Assembly: GCA_002010075.1 (NCBI GenBank)
Contig: MTMG01000016.1
Coordinates: 86,962-150,961 of the forward strand
Source of the DNA: Methanomicrobia archaeon JdFR-19
GTDB taxonomy: Archaea > Halobacteriota > Methanosarcinia > DSM-18856 > Methermicoccaceae
DNA length: 64,000 nt
Reading direction: 5' to 3'
Shown here: positions 26,599 to 37,100 of the stretch, piece after piece
Layout: each line of letters starts with the position of its first letter
Position numbering within the stretch: the first letter of the stretch is position 1
Program-made: the position numbers and the translations under genes
The notes under the pieces: model-generated
Told to the model about the DNA's origin: nothing
Database searches by the model: none
Seen by the model: the letters and a program-made list of their open reading frames with translations, nothing else

Positions 26599-26889
26599 AT
26601 GGATAAGTCCCATGGGATTCGAAGAAAAACAAGATACAAACTTCAAAAACCAAAGAGAAAAAGAGGTTTATCATCTATAACAAGAGCTTTACAGGAGTTT
26701 GAAGTGGGTGATAGAGTCCATATAAAGATAGATCCGAGTGTGCATAAAGGCGCCCCACATCCAAGATTCCATGGGAGAACGGGAGAAGTAATCGGGCAGA
26801 GAGGTAGGGCGTATTTGTTGAAGATTAGGGATGGCAATACGTACAAAACTGTCATATCACTTCCAGAACATTTGATTCCACAGAGGTAA
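26599..26889 (+). CDS. Ribosomal protein L21e
   Basis: Large-subunit protein eL21, 97 residues. It begins [12 protein letters not shown] and contains [15 protein letters not shown] and [19 protein letters not shown], the family's hallmark. ATG 26599 follows the Shine-Dalgarno with good spacing; earlier in-frame codons are leader. It is the first gene of the conserved archaeal block L21e, Rpo4, DUF655, KsgA. It ends with TAA. Confidence 0.96.
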   Translation: MDKSHGIRRKTRYKLQKPKRKRGLSSITRALQEFEVGDRVHIKIDPSVHKGAPHPRFHGRTGEVIGQRGRAYLLKIRDGNTYKTVISLPEHLIPQR

Positions 26890-26892
26890 AGT

Positions 26893-27258
26893 ATGATAGT
26901 GAAGAAGATAATCTCCGAGGTACCCCTAACACTTTCAGAAGTCAAGGAGATTCTCAGTGAAATAAAGCAGAGAAGATTGTCAGAAGAGGGTGAAGAGGGT
27001 ACAGAATTGCCTTATGAGTTTAGAAAAGCCCTTACCCATGCAGAAACTTTTGCTCGTCTGAAGTCTGATCAGGCGAGGGAGATGGTTGAAAGACTTCTTG
27101 AACTGGACAAGATGAAGCTTGAGATTGCAATAAGAATAGCTGATCTCCTCCCTAAAAGTAGAGATGAACTCAGAGCAGTATACGCAAAAGAACGTTTCTC
27201 CCTTACCGAAGAGGAACTGGATAAAATACTTGAGATAGTTGCAGAGTATTCTCTTTAA
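26893..27258 (+). CDS. rpoF: RNA polymerase subunit Rpo4 (RpoF)
   Basis: The stalk subunit of archaeal RNA polymerase that pairs with Rpo7. Of 121 residues, the N-terminal strand IISEVPLTLSEVKEIL and the C-terminal HRDC-like helical part (IAIRIADLLPKSRDELRAVY, then the EELDKILEIV helix) match the family. It starts four bases after L21e, ends with TAA, and lies in its usual archaeal neighbourhood. Confidence 0.93.
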   Translation: MIVKKIISEVPLTLSEVKEILSEIKQRRLSEEGEEGTELPYEFRKALTHAETFARLKSDQAREMVERLLELDKMKLEIAIRIADLLPKSRDELRAVYAKERFSLTEEELDKILEIVAEYSL

Positions 27259-27279
27259 AGAGGGTGGGAGGGTTTCTGT

Positions 27280-27843
27280 ATGGATAAAAAACCTGAGAAG
27301 GAGAGTTATGCATGGGTTCTTGATTATCTTCCTTATGGTCATCCGGACGATACCAGACCCATATACCAACGGAAACCACTTGTTCAAGCTGTTGGCGAAA
27401 AACATTTCACACTCCTTGAGTTGATACCAAAGGAGGGCGTGGTTCCAGAGCCCCATCAAAGAGTCTATATAGGGGAGGGCGAGAGGGACTTGATAGACCA
27501 TGTAAAACGTAGAATCAAGTATGATGAGTTGACACATGGAGCTAAGCTTGAGCTACCGCATGTAATTGAGGAGATAATTCTTGAGAATGAGGAAAGGTTT
27601 GTTGAGTTTTTCAACAAGGCATATTCCATAACACCAAGACTTCACATGCTTGAGCTCCTTCCCGGCATAGGTAAGAAGTTGATGTGGGCTATTATAGAGG
27701 AGAAGAAAAAAGGGGAGTTCAAAAGCTTTGAAGACCTAACATCAAGAGTTCGGGGAGTTTATCAGCCAGAGAAGTTGATAGCCAAGAGAGTTGAGGAGGA
27801 ATTGAGAGAGGAAAACATAAAATATAGACTTTTTACACGGTGA
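27280..27843 (+). CDS. DUF655 RNA-binding protein
   Basis: A 187-residue archaeal DUF655 (COG1491) protein. It has an OB-like N-terminal domain (AWVLDYLPYGHPDD near residue 9, GEKHFTLLELIPKEG) and a C-terminal helix-hairpin-helix part (LELLPGIGKKLMWAIIEEKK). These suggest nucleic acid binding; the cellular role is not established. It sits between rpo4 and ksgA, the standard archaeal synteny, and ends with TGA one base before the ksgA ATG. Confidence 0.9.
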   Translation: MDKKPEKESYAWVLDYLPYGHPDDTRPIYQRKPLVQAVGEKHFTLLELIPKEGVVPEPHQRVYIGEGERDLIDHVKRRIKYDELTHGAKLELPHVIEEIILENEERFVEFFNKAYSITPRLHMLELLPGIGKKLMWAIIEEKKKGEFKSFEDLTSRVRGVYQPEKLIAKRVEEELREENIKYRLFTR

Positions 27844-27844
27844 T

Positions 27845-28630
27845 ATGTTGATTGCTTCTCTTCTCAGAAAGTATGGGGTCTATATTTCGTCTAAAGACCA
27901 GTGTTTTCTTAATGACTCCAAAATTTTAAAGTGGATGGTGGATTATGCAGGGCTGAATGAAGATGATGTGGTGCTTGAAATTGGTGCAGGTCTTGGCACT
28001 CTAACGAGACTGTTGTGTGAAAGGGCAGGAAAGGTATATGCAATAGAAAAAGACCCGAGACTTTTTTAGATTTTAAAAGTTGAACTGAGAGAATTTGATA
28101 ATCTTGAACTCATATATGGAGATGCCCTCAAGCTTGAATTACCAGATTTTGATGTTGTTGTGTCCAATCTTCCCTATTCGATTTCAACTCCCATCACATT
28201 CAAACTTCTCGAAAGGTATTTTGAGAGAGGTATTCTGACGTATCAACTGGAATTTGCAAGAAGGCTTGTTGCAAAACCAGGTACAAAGGACTACGGAAGA
28301 TTGAGTGTTGCAGTTCAGCACTACTGTGATGTGAGGTTAATCAGAAAAATTCCAAGAGGAGCATTCTATCCAAAACCATCGGTTGATTCAGGAGTGGTTG
28401 AATTGAAAAGAAGACAACACGAAGACGTAGATTAGAGGGTTTTTTCCAGATTTCTCGAATGTGCATTTAGAGAGAGGAGGAAGAAAATCAAAAATGCAAT
28501 CTCTCGATGTCCAGAGTTTGCAATGTGTAAAATTCCCGAGGAGTTTGGTGAGAAAAGGGCTGAGGAGCTATCACCTAAGGACTTTGTCAAACTCTCAAGC
28601 ATGATATCAGATTCTCTCAACAACAACTGA
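27845..28630 (+). CDS. ksgA: 16S rRNA dimethyladenosine transferase KsgA/RsmA, two in-frame UAG
   Basis: Dimethylates the two adjacent adenosines of the 3'-terminal hairpin of 16S rRNA. Motif [16 protein letters not shown], the acidic [10 protein letters not shown] and catalytic [13 protein letters not shown] are present. TAG is codon 75 (28067-28069), just after KDPRLF, and codon 197 (28433-28435). The frame continues through [20 protein letters not shown] and later [12 protein letters not shown] and [10 protein letters not shown], the KsgA C-terminal motifs, to TGA 28628-28630, giving 261 residues. The middle piece has no plausible start of its own. Its place in the L21e-rpo4-DUF655 block supports a live essential gene. 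Confidence 0.95.
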
Positions 28631-28753
28631 GCCTACCAATGCCCCACTCATCCATCCTATTACATAACTCCATTCAAACCCAATTATCGCTATCAGGATA
28701 AGTCCAAGTACATTCAGAATAATCCATCTTTCGACAATTCTTTTCACGTTCAC
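28607..28753 (-). CDS. Possible small membrane protein (48 aa)
   Basis: A GTG-initiated frame encodes a basic N-terminus (VNVKRIVERW) and one or two hydrophobic segments (IILNVLGLILIAIIGF and [15 protein letters not shown]). It ends with TGA inside the 3' end of ksgA on the opposite strand. The composition looks like a real single- or double-span protein rather than chance, but the start codon and expression are unproven. Confidence 0.4.
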   Translation of the reverse strand: MNVKRIVERWIILNVLGLILIAIIGFEWSYVIGWMSGALVGSVVVERI

Positions 28754-28800
28754 ACATCCATTTTCTTATCTGATTTTACAAAAACTTTTTTAAAATTCGC

Positions 28801-28807
28801 TATATAA
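28801..28807 (+). promoter_or_regulatory. TATA box of leaderless gene
   Basis: TATATAA centred 26 bases before the ATG at 28830, with no Shine-Dalgarno between. This is the expected layout for a leaderless archaeal transcript. Confidence 0.55.
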
Positions 28808-28829
28808 GGCACATATGGAGTTAGTTTAA

Positions 28830-29861
28830 ATGCCTCTACTTAATCCCATAGAGAGGATCAACGAATTTATCGACCAACTACGTTCTGAGGATAATAGGGA
28901 GACCTACATAGCATTGAGAAGGATGAATTCTATACTGGCAAGAAGTCCAGAGCCTTTTGTTGATCTCATGCTTGATAATAGAGAGAAGTTTGATGAAATT
29001 TTAGAGCTTTTGGACAGCCTCAAAGAATCGAAGGATATTGCAATAAAGACAGCGACTCTCGAGGTCTATGATAGATTAAAGACAATAAAGGATACAGTTG
29101 AAAAGCCCAAACGTCCAAAATCGGTTGTAGAAAGATACTATTCGGCATTGGAGTACTTGAAAGAAGACGACCCGTATAAGATTTTCAGGGGGCTGAAACT
29201 TCTCTCGTCAATTGTGAATACACGCCCCACTTCTGTCATTGAACTTGAAGAGGAGGACCCTGAACTCAAGAAAACGATAGTGCAAGAGCTGTCGAGGATA
29301 TCGATTGAAGGCAAGGGTGTGTTGAGTGAGGAGGCTAAGAAGCTTCTTTCCCTGATAACCTTTGAGAGGACTCCAGCAGAGAGGCCATCAGTTGAAGAAT
29401 CAGAGGTTGTTAAGTTGATGGAAGCAATTAGTCAAAGATTGCCCGCATCACCACCCGTATCCACACCACAACTTTCCACTCCCCCCTTTTCTACTCCCTC
29501 CACTCCCCCACCTACGGTTGCACAACCATCACAACAAGCTCAATGGACCATCTCAAGAGTCATAGACAAATTCATCAACACTAAGTATCTTTCAGCTTTG
29601 TTCATAGGAGAGGGCATAATATTCCTCGGCATAACCGGATTTATGTACACAGCCAACATCGGGTTTAGGTCGATAAATATACTCGCAACTGTTGCATTCT
29701 ACTGCTTAATATTGGGCGTCGTTTTTAGGATGATTGAGGACTATTATGGTTCTGAAAGAATAAAAGATGTTTATGAACGTCACTCTTTTGAATTCAATCT
29801 TGCAAAACTATTTGTTATACTCAATGGTATATTCTTCTTGTTCGTGGCGGTGCTTGCATGA
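28830..29861 (+). CDS. Helical protein with Pro-rich linker and C-terminal membrane anchor
   Basis: A 343-residue protein of unknown function. The first 190 or so residues are helical repeats without a signal peptide (INEFIDQLRSEDNRETYIAL, VVERYYSALEYLKEDD), resembling HEAT-like repeats. A Pro/Ser/Thr-rich linker follows (about 215-245), then three membrane helices (about 257-342). The repeats would therefore lie in the cytoplasm at the membrane. It overlaps the next polytopic gene by four bases (ATGA), so the two products probably act together. It ends with TGA. Confidence 0.65.
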   Translation: MPLLNPIERINEFIDQLRSEDNRETYIALRRMNSILARSPEPFVDLMLDNREKFDEILELLDSLKESKDIAIKTATLEVYDRLKTIKDTVEKPKRPKSVVERYYSALEYLKEDDPYKIFRGLKLLSSIVNTRPTSVIELEEEDPELKKTIVQELSRISIEGKGVLSEEAKKLLSLITFERTPAERPSVEESEVVKLMEAISQRLPASPPVSTPQLSTPPFSTPSTPPPTVAQPSQQAQWTISRVIDKFINTKYLSALFIGEGIIFLGITGFMYTANIGFRSINILATVAFYCLILGVVFRMIEDYYGSERIKDVYERHSFEFNLAKLFVILNGIFFLFVAVLA

Positions 29862-31141
29862 AGCTTGCGTTTGATTGCAAGAAACACAACTCAAAACTTT
29901 TTTTTGTTCTTTTTGTCTCACTACTAACTTACACCCTATATGTACTGCCGTTGATACTCAGACCGTTTGATGGACTTCCATGGGGGGCACTTGACGGTGC
30001 ATATTATTACGTTGCACAAGATATGTATAACCATGGAAATATGCCTTCTTTCCATCTCTATCCATGGCTTCCAGTACCGTTCCTTCTCTCCTCCTCAGTC
30101 TCACTCACTCTTGGACTCACAACGCTACAGACATTGAACTTCGTGTATCCACTTGCTCCCGCCTTATCTGCTTTGTTTGTATGTGTTGTTGCTCTCTCTA
30201 TTGCGAAGAATTATAGTGGGTTATTTGGGGGGTTGTTGTTTGCATTTGCCCCACTTCACATACTGACCCTCATGTATCACTATCATAAGTTTCTTTTTGC
30301 CGAGATGTATCTGATATTGCTGATATTTGTCCTCATCATATCTGAACTCAGGATCCTCTCTCCTCTGTTTCTATCTCTTTCCCTTCTGTCTCATCCAGCA
30401 GTTGGCGGTATTGCCTTTTTGTTGATGGCGTTTTTGGGGATTATAGAAAAATCTCGTAAACTTCTACTGATGGCAGTTATTGGGACACTTCCCATAATAC
30501 CCTTCGTTGGGGCGTATAGTTCTGTGGGTGGCGTGTTCGGAGAAAGCGGTTATCTGCCAATATCATTGAATGTTGTTAGTTTGAGTTTTATTTCATTCAT
30601 TTTTGCATTTTTTGTGTTGAAATTGAGACCATCAAAGATAGTTTTCTCTCTCTCAATGTTGATGGTGGTGATTGGTGTGAATGCTTTACTGAAATTAGCT
30701 CTTTATGAGCGCCTTCTTCTGATACTTGAGCTTGGAGGGACAATGATAATTCCGTATGCTCTCGGATTCATTCCCCGCAAGACATTTTTATCAGTTTTGG
30801 TTCTTGTGTTGGTTGTTCTGTCATGCGTGAGTGTTGTGAATGGTCTTATTGAGACAAAACCGAGCGATGTTCGACCGTCTGAAATGGAATGTTATGGATT
30901 TTTATCTGAACATGGGGATGGCGTGGTTATTGGTGATACATCTCACATCACATGGGCATCTGCTTTGTCTGGTCTCCCCTCTCCATATGTGACCCCCCCA
31001 CTTTATCCAGTTCAACCTTCGAGTTCTCTACCCTCTCCATCATATGTTTTGCTGTATGGGGATTGTTTGAACCTTGAGAGTAAGAATCTTAATTCCAAAA
31101 TTTTTGATTCGGGGTATGTTAGGGTCTACCTATCTCAGTGA
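29858..31141 (+). CDS. Polytopic membrane protein, GT-C-like
   Basis: A 427-residue protein with roughly ten membrane helices and a short extracytoplasmic C-terminal domain. After the first helix comes LRPFDGLPWGALDGAYYYV, an acidic loop placed as in GT-C glycosyltransferases. Helices with HPAVGGIAFLLMAFLG follow. I infer a lipid-linked sugar or surface-glycan role from topology and from the flippase gene next door; there is no firm family match. It ends with TGA and overlaps the 3' end of the convergent flippase gene by 23 bases. Confidence 0.55.
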   Translation: MKLAFDCKKHNSKLFFVLFVSLLTYTLYVLPLILRPFDGLPWGALDGAYYYVAQDMYNHGNMPSFHLYPWLPVPFLLSSSVSLTLGLTTLQTLNFVYPLAPALSALFVCVVALSIAKNYSGLFGGLLFAFAPLHILTLMYHYHKFLFAEMYLILLIFVLIISELRILSPLFLSLSLLSHPAVGGIAFLLMAFLGIIEKSRKLLLMAVIGTLPIIPFVGAYSSVGGVFGESGYLPISLNVVSLSFISFIFAFFVLKLRPSKIVFSLSMLMVVIGVNALLKLALYERLLLILELGGTMIIPYALGFIPRKTFLSVLVLVLVVLSCVSVVNGLIETKPSDVRPSEMECYGFLSEHGDGVVIGDTSHITWASALSGLPSPYVTPPLYPVQPSSSLPSPSYVLLYGDCLNLESKNLNSKIFDSGYVRVYLSQ

Positions 31142-32627
31142 CCTTGTCAAATATCTTCAAGGCATAGGACGATACCCTCTCCCCCAGTCCAGAGGTTATG
31201 ATATCTACATCTTGTCTATCGATGACTCCAAACACTGAAAGTAAAAGAAGATAAACGACAGATGAGATTGATATATCGATGAGTAATAACAGTCTTCCGG
31301 TGTGAGGTATCAGCACCAAGAAGAGCATGAATACTGACAGAGATGCAATAGTTCTCAGAATATATGACATTTCGATATGGATGCCCTCTATGGTCTTTAC
31401 ATAGAGTATTGACATTCCTACCATACCAAATAGAGATGAGATTGTGATTGAAAGAGCCGAGCCGACAATTCCCAGTTGGGGAACCAACATGTACAGCAAC
31501 AGAGCCTCAAACAGAATCCACCCAACCACTACAAAAACCGGCTTTTTGAGACACCCTGAGCCTTGCAGAATTCTGAGCATGGAGAACGTGATGGTTGCAG
31601 ATACGATCCCAATGCCATATATTCTGAGGCTCTGTGCCCCATGGGAATATATGGAAGGATACAAGAAGGTTATGACTTCTGATGGCATTGTTATGAAAAG
31701 TATGCAGAATGGGATCGAGAACAGAAGTATATACTTTATCGTCTTCGAGGCATATCTCCTCATCACTTCTGGCTTAACTGCATGATATGATATGTATGGG
31801 AATGTGACATTCAGAACAACACCCGCAATAAAATAAGGTATTTTGCCTACAACTTGATTTGCTTGGTAGAATCCTATTGTTTCATGGACATTCTGCAATG
31901 TGTAGAGGAGTTTTACGCTGAGCAAATCCATATTCACAATGAGAGTTACACCAAAAATTCCAATGAAAAGGGGGGGAGTATATAATATGACGTTGCTTCC
32001 TTTTACTCCTCCACTACTTCTCGTTTTATTTAGGTATTTTAGCACGTAGTACATTCCGAGGACTGCACCCAGTATGGAAGCAGCCACCAGACCGAGAACC
32101 GCCCCCACCACTCCGAGTCCAATAAACACGAGGGCAAGTCCGAAGACCAGTTTCGACAGAGGCTCAATCACCTGGATGATAGAGAGACTTTTGAAAATGA
32201 ACAGTCCTTGGAGAGCACCCTTTGTTGCCCAGCCCCATGCAGAGAACAGAACTATGATCATCAGCAGGTAAATCATACTTGGATAGTAGGACCCGTCTTT
32301 GTAGTAGATGTGATAACCAAGATATGCAAGGAGGGAAAGGACAATCCCTATAACTATGTTTGCAAAAATTCCAGTCTCTATCGTCTTTTTTACATCTGTT
32401 TGTTTTGAGGATGAGAGGGATAAAGCAATTGAGGGTGGTATCCCAGAACTCACAAAGACACTGAGAATGTATGAGAGGGAGAGAAATACACCAAGCATAC
32501 CATACTCTGCAGGCGTGAGAATCCAGCCCATCGAGACATTGAAAACATAGTTTAGAAGGGAAGCAACAACAAAAGAAATGAGCATTACTGTCGAATGTTG
32601 GGAAATGTTCTGTCTTGCCTCTTTCAT
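31119..32627 (-). CDS. Polysaccharide flippase (Wzx/MVF-type)
   Basis: A 502-residue protein with about fourteen membrane helices of the polysaccharide biosynthesis/MATE-like superfamily, expected to flip lipid-linked glycans across the membrane. The N-terminal segment STVMLISFVVASLLNYVFNV and LTPAEYGMLGVFLSLSYIL is the usual Wzx opening. It starts in an ATGA overlap with the surface protein gene upstream and ends with TAA within the tail of the convergent membrane protein gene. Confidence 0.82.
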   Translation of the reverse strand: MKEARQNISQHSTVMLISFVVASLLNYVFNVSMGWILTPAEYGMLGVFLSLSYILSVFVSSGIPPSIALSLSSSKQTDVKKTIETGIFANIVIGIVLSLLAYLGYHIYYKDGSYYPSMIYLLMIIVLFSAWGWATKGALQGLFIFKSLSIIQVIEPLSKLVFGLALVFIGLGVVGAVLGLVAASILGAVLGMYYVLKYLNKTRSSGGVKGSNVILYTPPLFIGIFGVTLIVNMDLLSVKLLYTLQNVHETIGFYQANQVVGKIPYFIAGVVLNVTFPYISYHAVKPEVMRRYASKTIKYILLFSIPFCILFITMPSEVITFLYPSIYSHGAQSLRIYGIGIVSATITFSMLRILQGSGCLKKPVFVVVGWILFEALLLYMLVPQLGIVGSALSITISSLFGMVGMSILYVKTIEGIHIEMSYILRTIASLSVFMLFLVLIPHTGRLLLLIDISISSVVYLLLLSVFGVIDRQDVDIITSGLGERVSSYALKIFDKVTEIGRP

Positions 32628-34147
32628 ATCTCGACCTCTTTGTATCTCTTCACAGCAATGTATTCTCCTTTATCTTCGTTATATGCTGTCAGATATACTC
32701 TCAATGTGTATGTTTTAGCTGTTAAGACATTTGATGGTATTATGACAGAGATTGTATCGTTCAACTCAACCCTGCCTCCCATTCCTTTGTAGAATTTTCT
32801 GGAGCTGTCGTAGTTCCATCCTTCTCTAATCCAGTTCGTATTCCATGGCTCGTGAAGTATTATTTTTGCGAGGTCTATTGCCTCTCCACTGACATCCTTA
32901 GACAGGTTAATATCCCTCATCGTGATCCAACCACCCTCTCCTACTCTTATGAAGGCAGGCAGGTATGTGATGTAATCCTTTCCTTCGAGAGTCAGAAGAA
33001 AGCTACCGTATGGGTAGTATTCTATGCCCTCTGACCTCAAGCTGTTTTCACCAAATCCCCACTTTCCTTTCCATGTTTTCAATCCAAGCGTCTTTTCGAT
33101 GTTCAGTTTTGGCCTTGGGGTCCCCGCTGAGCCCCACCCTATTTGAATAGTCTTATCTGCATCCGTGAACATCTTAGATGCATCATTCCAAGCAATCTTG
33201 TCCTTTGTTTCTGTCACACTTCCATCATCGTACAGTATTCTCCAGTTTGGCTGGGTCGAGTCAGGTGTTATGAAAATCATTCCCTTCCTCATCCAGTCAT
33301 AGAGATAGCTTCTCTTATAGTCGGAATCATCTTTTAGGAATCCATTGCCATTTCTGTCAGATATGATAGAAGGAATCACATCGTAGATTTCTGTCTCATT
33401 TGAATCCATGAGTGGATTCAGTAGAATGAGAATACAAGGTTCCATTTTTGTGGCAATATCGTCAAGTTCTAACCAAGTTATCATTCTTACATTGTATCCA
33501 AAGTACTCACAACATTTCTTTATTTCATCAGCTCTTTGAAGTGTTTGATTTGGCATGAAATTTCGGTCATAAAATATGAAAATCGGGAGGTCTTTGTGGT
33601 TGTATTCTGAGAAAAATGCCATCACAGTCAGATTCGAATATCCTGAGCTTTTAAGTGAATAATTTGCTTTTATTATCTTCTCTCCGGTTGTGGAAGTTTC
33701 TGTCCAGACATCGAACAATTCAAATGCAACCTCAAACTCCACTGGACGGGCTGTTGTTGTCTCCCAAACCCTACCATCATCTATCATTATGTCAATTCTA
33801 TAGCTTTCGTTCCCTACCCATGGATAGTATATGAGAATCTTTTCTACATCTCCCTTTGAAAGTGTTAGATTCTCTGCATACCATGTGAATACTCTCTCCC
33901 CGTTGACCATCACTCCCTTAATCACAGCGCTATCATCGGCTTTAACTGTCGCTTGGATATAACGTCTTTCAGATACCCTATATATCACATCAATCAGGTC
34001 CACACTCAGAGATGTATCTCCAGCATACTCTTCAATGCTTTGAGTTCGTTTAATAAATTCAAGAGGGTTCCCCAAATTCACTGTCAGAATTGAGAATATT
34101 AAAATGATGAGGGTTAGTATGTAAAGGGCAAATCTTCTCCTTGTCAT
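32624..34147 (-). CDS. Surface-exposed protein with N-terminal anchor
   Basis: A 507-residue protein with an N-terminal signal or anchor helix (FALYILTLIILIFSILTVNL) and a long extracytoplasmic part rich in aromatic residues and N-x-S/T sequons. A central segment IFIFYDRNFMPNQTLQRADE followed by ITWLELDD and PCILILLNPL looks like a Rossmann- or glutaminase-like fold. The function is unknown. It lies between the large GT-C-like gene and the flippase with tight junctions, so it probably works in surface glycan assembly. It ends with TGA. Confidence 0.6.
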   Translation of the reverse strand: MTRRRFALYILTLIILIFSILTVNLGNPLEFIKRTQSIEEYAGDTSLSVDLIDVIYRVSERRYIQATVKADDSAVIKGVMVNGERVFTWYAENLTLSKGDVEKILIYYPWVGNESYRIDIMIDDGRVWETTTARPVEFEVAFELFDVWTETSTTGEKIIKANYSLKSSGYSNLTVMAFFSEYNHKDLPIFIFYDRNFMPNQTLQRADEIKKCCEYFGYNVRMITWLELDDIATKMEPCILILLNPLMDSNETEIYDVIPSIISDRNGNGFLKDDSDYKRSYLYDWMRKGMIFITPDSTQPNWRILYDDGSVTETKDKIAWNDASKMFTDADKTIQIGWGSAGTPRPKLNIEKTLGLKTWKGKWGFGENSLRSEGIEYYPYGSFLLTLEGKDYITYLPAFIRVGEGGWITMRDINLSKDVSGEAIDLAKIILHEPWNTNWIREGWNYDSSRKFYKGMGGRVELNDTISVIIPSNVLTAKTYTLRVYLTAYNEDKGEYIAVKRYKEVEI

Positions 34148-34148
34148 C

Positions 34149-37100
34149 TTATCTCTCCCTGTATATCAGTAAGATACAGAACAGCAAGGTTAAGAATGTT
34201 ATCCCCCAGCCATATATTGCAAATCTTTCTGGGTAATATGTAAGGGTGAAGGAATACTCCCCAACTCTATCGATGTAGAACCCACTGAGATAGGAGTTTG
34301 TTATAACGTTGTTGATTTTCTCGCCATCTACTATAACATACCAGTTTGGCTCAAAAACATTTGAAAATACGAGATAAAAAGGATTTTCAGTTTTTACATG
34401 AACCAAATACTCTGTATCACTTTTTTTCTCCCATTCAACTTTGGTTTCACTTTCTTTCTTACCAACCACGTCTTCTATCTCATCTCCATTCTCGGTTGAA
34501 TACAGCAAAAGCTCGTCCAGATAAACCTCATTGCTCACAGATATTTCAACTCTTGTAAGCTCATTCAACTTCATGGGTGGGGTGTATATCCATGTGGAAT
34601 TGTTGACCTCAAAGTCATATGAGTACTGCCCCACATTCACATGGACAATCGAGCCTTCAGAGACAACTTTGAGGGCGAGTCTGTATTCCGGATTCGTGTC
34701 TATAATGTGGATATCTGCATTTACTCTTGAGTAATTTGTGAGTTCTACCGCCCTGCCGAGACTCCAATTCATGCTATAGTCGGTTATGTTGGCGTTGATG
34801 GAATTAAGATCACTCTCAGCTTCAAGTAAGTATATCTTCGGTCTGTTTTCCAAATATCTCATAATCTTCTTCTTGTCATCCTCATACTCTTCGGTCTTTG
34901 CAATTGTAATAACATTCACAGCGTTGAAACCTTCTACATTTTCGAGCGTTATCCTGTGCACCCCCTCATCAATTGTCAGAACATCTGAAAAAGCCCAGAC
35001 AAAGTCGTTTAAATTTCCTTCAGAATTCACCTCTATGATGGGTTGCCCGTCTATGTATATTCTGATACCACCTCCATTTTTGTTGTGTAGGTATCTCATG
35101 CCAATGATGTATCTGTCGAGAGATGGTACATCAATATCAAAACTCATCTTCGCACCGTCAGCATATGTGAGAACAAGTCCTTTATAGTATCCAAAGTTCC
35201 AGTGGTCTATTCTGTTGAAGGTCGATAGATGTGTATGCCATGTGGTGGTGTAGCAGTTTGTTCTTGACCAGCCAGTTCTATAGTTGTAGTGTGATGTGTG
35301 TTCTGCCATTGATATGGTGGGCAGGAAATAAGCGAGGGCATCCCAGTATGGCTCTGCAGAATCGAACACAACCGCATCGAAAGCTTCAGGAGGGGGGAGG
35401 GTGGGTAGCTGGTTGATGAATACAATGGAAGAATTTGCATCGAATTTATCGAGAGCATTCATCGATGTTATCACGTCTATCGAGCCTATAGCCAAGAAAT
35501 TTTTTGGTGATGGATATATAATGGGAGAGGTCTTTTCATTCTCAAAAATATACATAAACCCTTCCTTCCAAACGAGTTTAATGTCTTTCTGGGCTAACAA
35601 AGACTCTAAAACTTTAGGGTCGTTAGGTTTACCAAAATTCCTTATCTCTACTGTGTCGTTGTGAAAGACGATGAATTTTATGTTTGCGGAAGCAAGATGC
35701 CCCCCTATGTTGGAAGTCTTGTTTCTCAGCAGAATGTCGTATAAGTACATGGAATAATATTGACTGTAGAATATCATATCACCTATTGCTGGGATGGGAG
35801 AGGAAAACACATCGAAGTGTCCTGTCCATTTCTGGTTCCATGTTGCATACCTGCTTGCATATCCAGGCATCCACTTGACTTTGTAATTGTCCCCATGCTC
35901 GCTAAGATAATTCACCCCATCCACATATTCCTTTGGTATGGGTGATGGGCTCATCAGCCCGTTGAAGTCTCCGGTAAGTCCAGGCCATGCGAAGTACATC
36001 GATGCGACTATTAAAACAGAGAGACACCCCAGTGAAACACCTTTCTTCAATTTTATATTGCCCTCCTCTATTCTTTTGAATATTTCAACGACAAAGAACG
36101 CACTTAAAAAGGCGTAGCTCATTGTGAGGAACTGTGTCCATTTGTTTGGGTCTCTGAACATCCATCCATACAGTCCAGAGTATGGTGCTTCGAAGATTAA
36201 CCAGTAGTATAATTTGGGTGTGAGGGCTTCCATGCCGAGTGAGAGGTAGGTGAATAAGACGACACAAATCGCAAGAAAGAGCACAAACTTACTTTTTGGC
36301 CTCATTGCTATTGCTAAGAAAGCAGAAATAGGGAGAACAAGACTTGAAGCTACCCATAAGGCTCTTGGTAAAATACCAGAGGGAACAAACTCGAACTTGG
36401 GCCAGAAGAAACTCATCAGGGTGAATACGTTGTATGGATTTGTTTTTGAGTGAAGGGAGAGTATGCTCTCAGCGCTTAGGATGTACTTTGGAAATACCCA
36501 TCCCTTTGTCAGGATAACTTCTATAACAGGAATGAGCCAGTATGCTACTAAACCGAGCCAGATAATGGCAAGTAAGCCTGTTCTTTTAATATTTTCTTTT
36601 AATTCCCTCCTTAAAATTAGATCAAAGAAGAAATAAGCCCCTACAAGAAATGGACCAAAGACTATCCAGTGTTGCGTTCCTGCTGCAAGCGCCATGAGAA
36701 AACCACATAACACAAGCCATTTTATGTATTTTTCAGAATGGATCGTTTTGATGTATGAGACGAGTATCATTGGGCCCAATGCATACGAATATCTGAGGTA
36801 AATATGTCCTATATGGTTGATAACATATGGATTGTTGATGTAGATTATTGCAGATGCAATCGAAGCAATCATTATCAGTTTCTCAGTGCGTTCATCTCCT
36901 TGGTAAGCTTCTTTGAGGAGAAGATATGTCGCAAAGTACATCGAAATTCCGCTGAGTGAGTAGATGAAAATGAGGAAAATTCTCTCAAATATCTCAGGGG
37001 TCATGTGAGGAAGGAAACCAATCCACATGATGAATGAATACCCAACAGTTCTTGGGAAGAATTGGAAGTTGTTGTAACTCCAAAGCTCCTTCCAGAGCGG

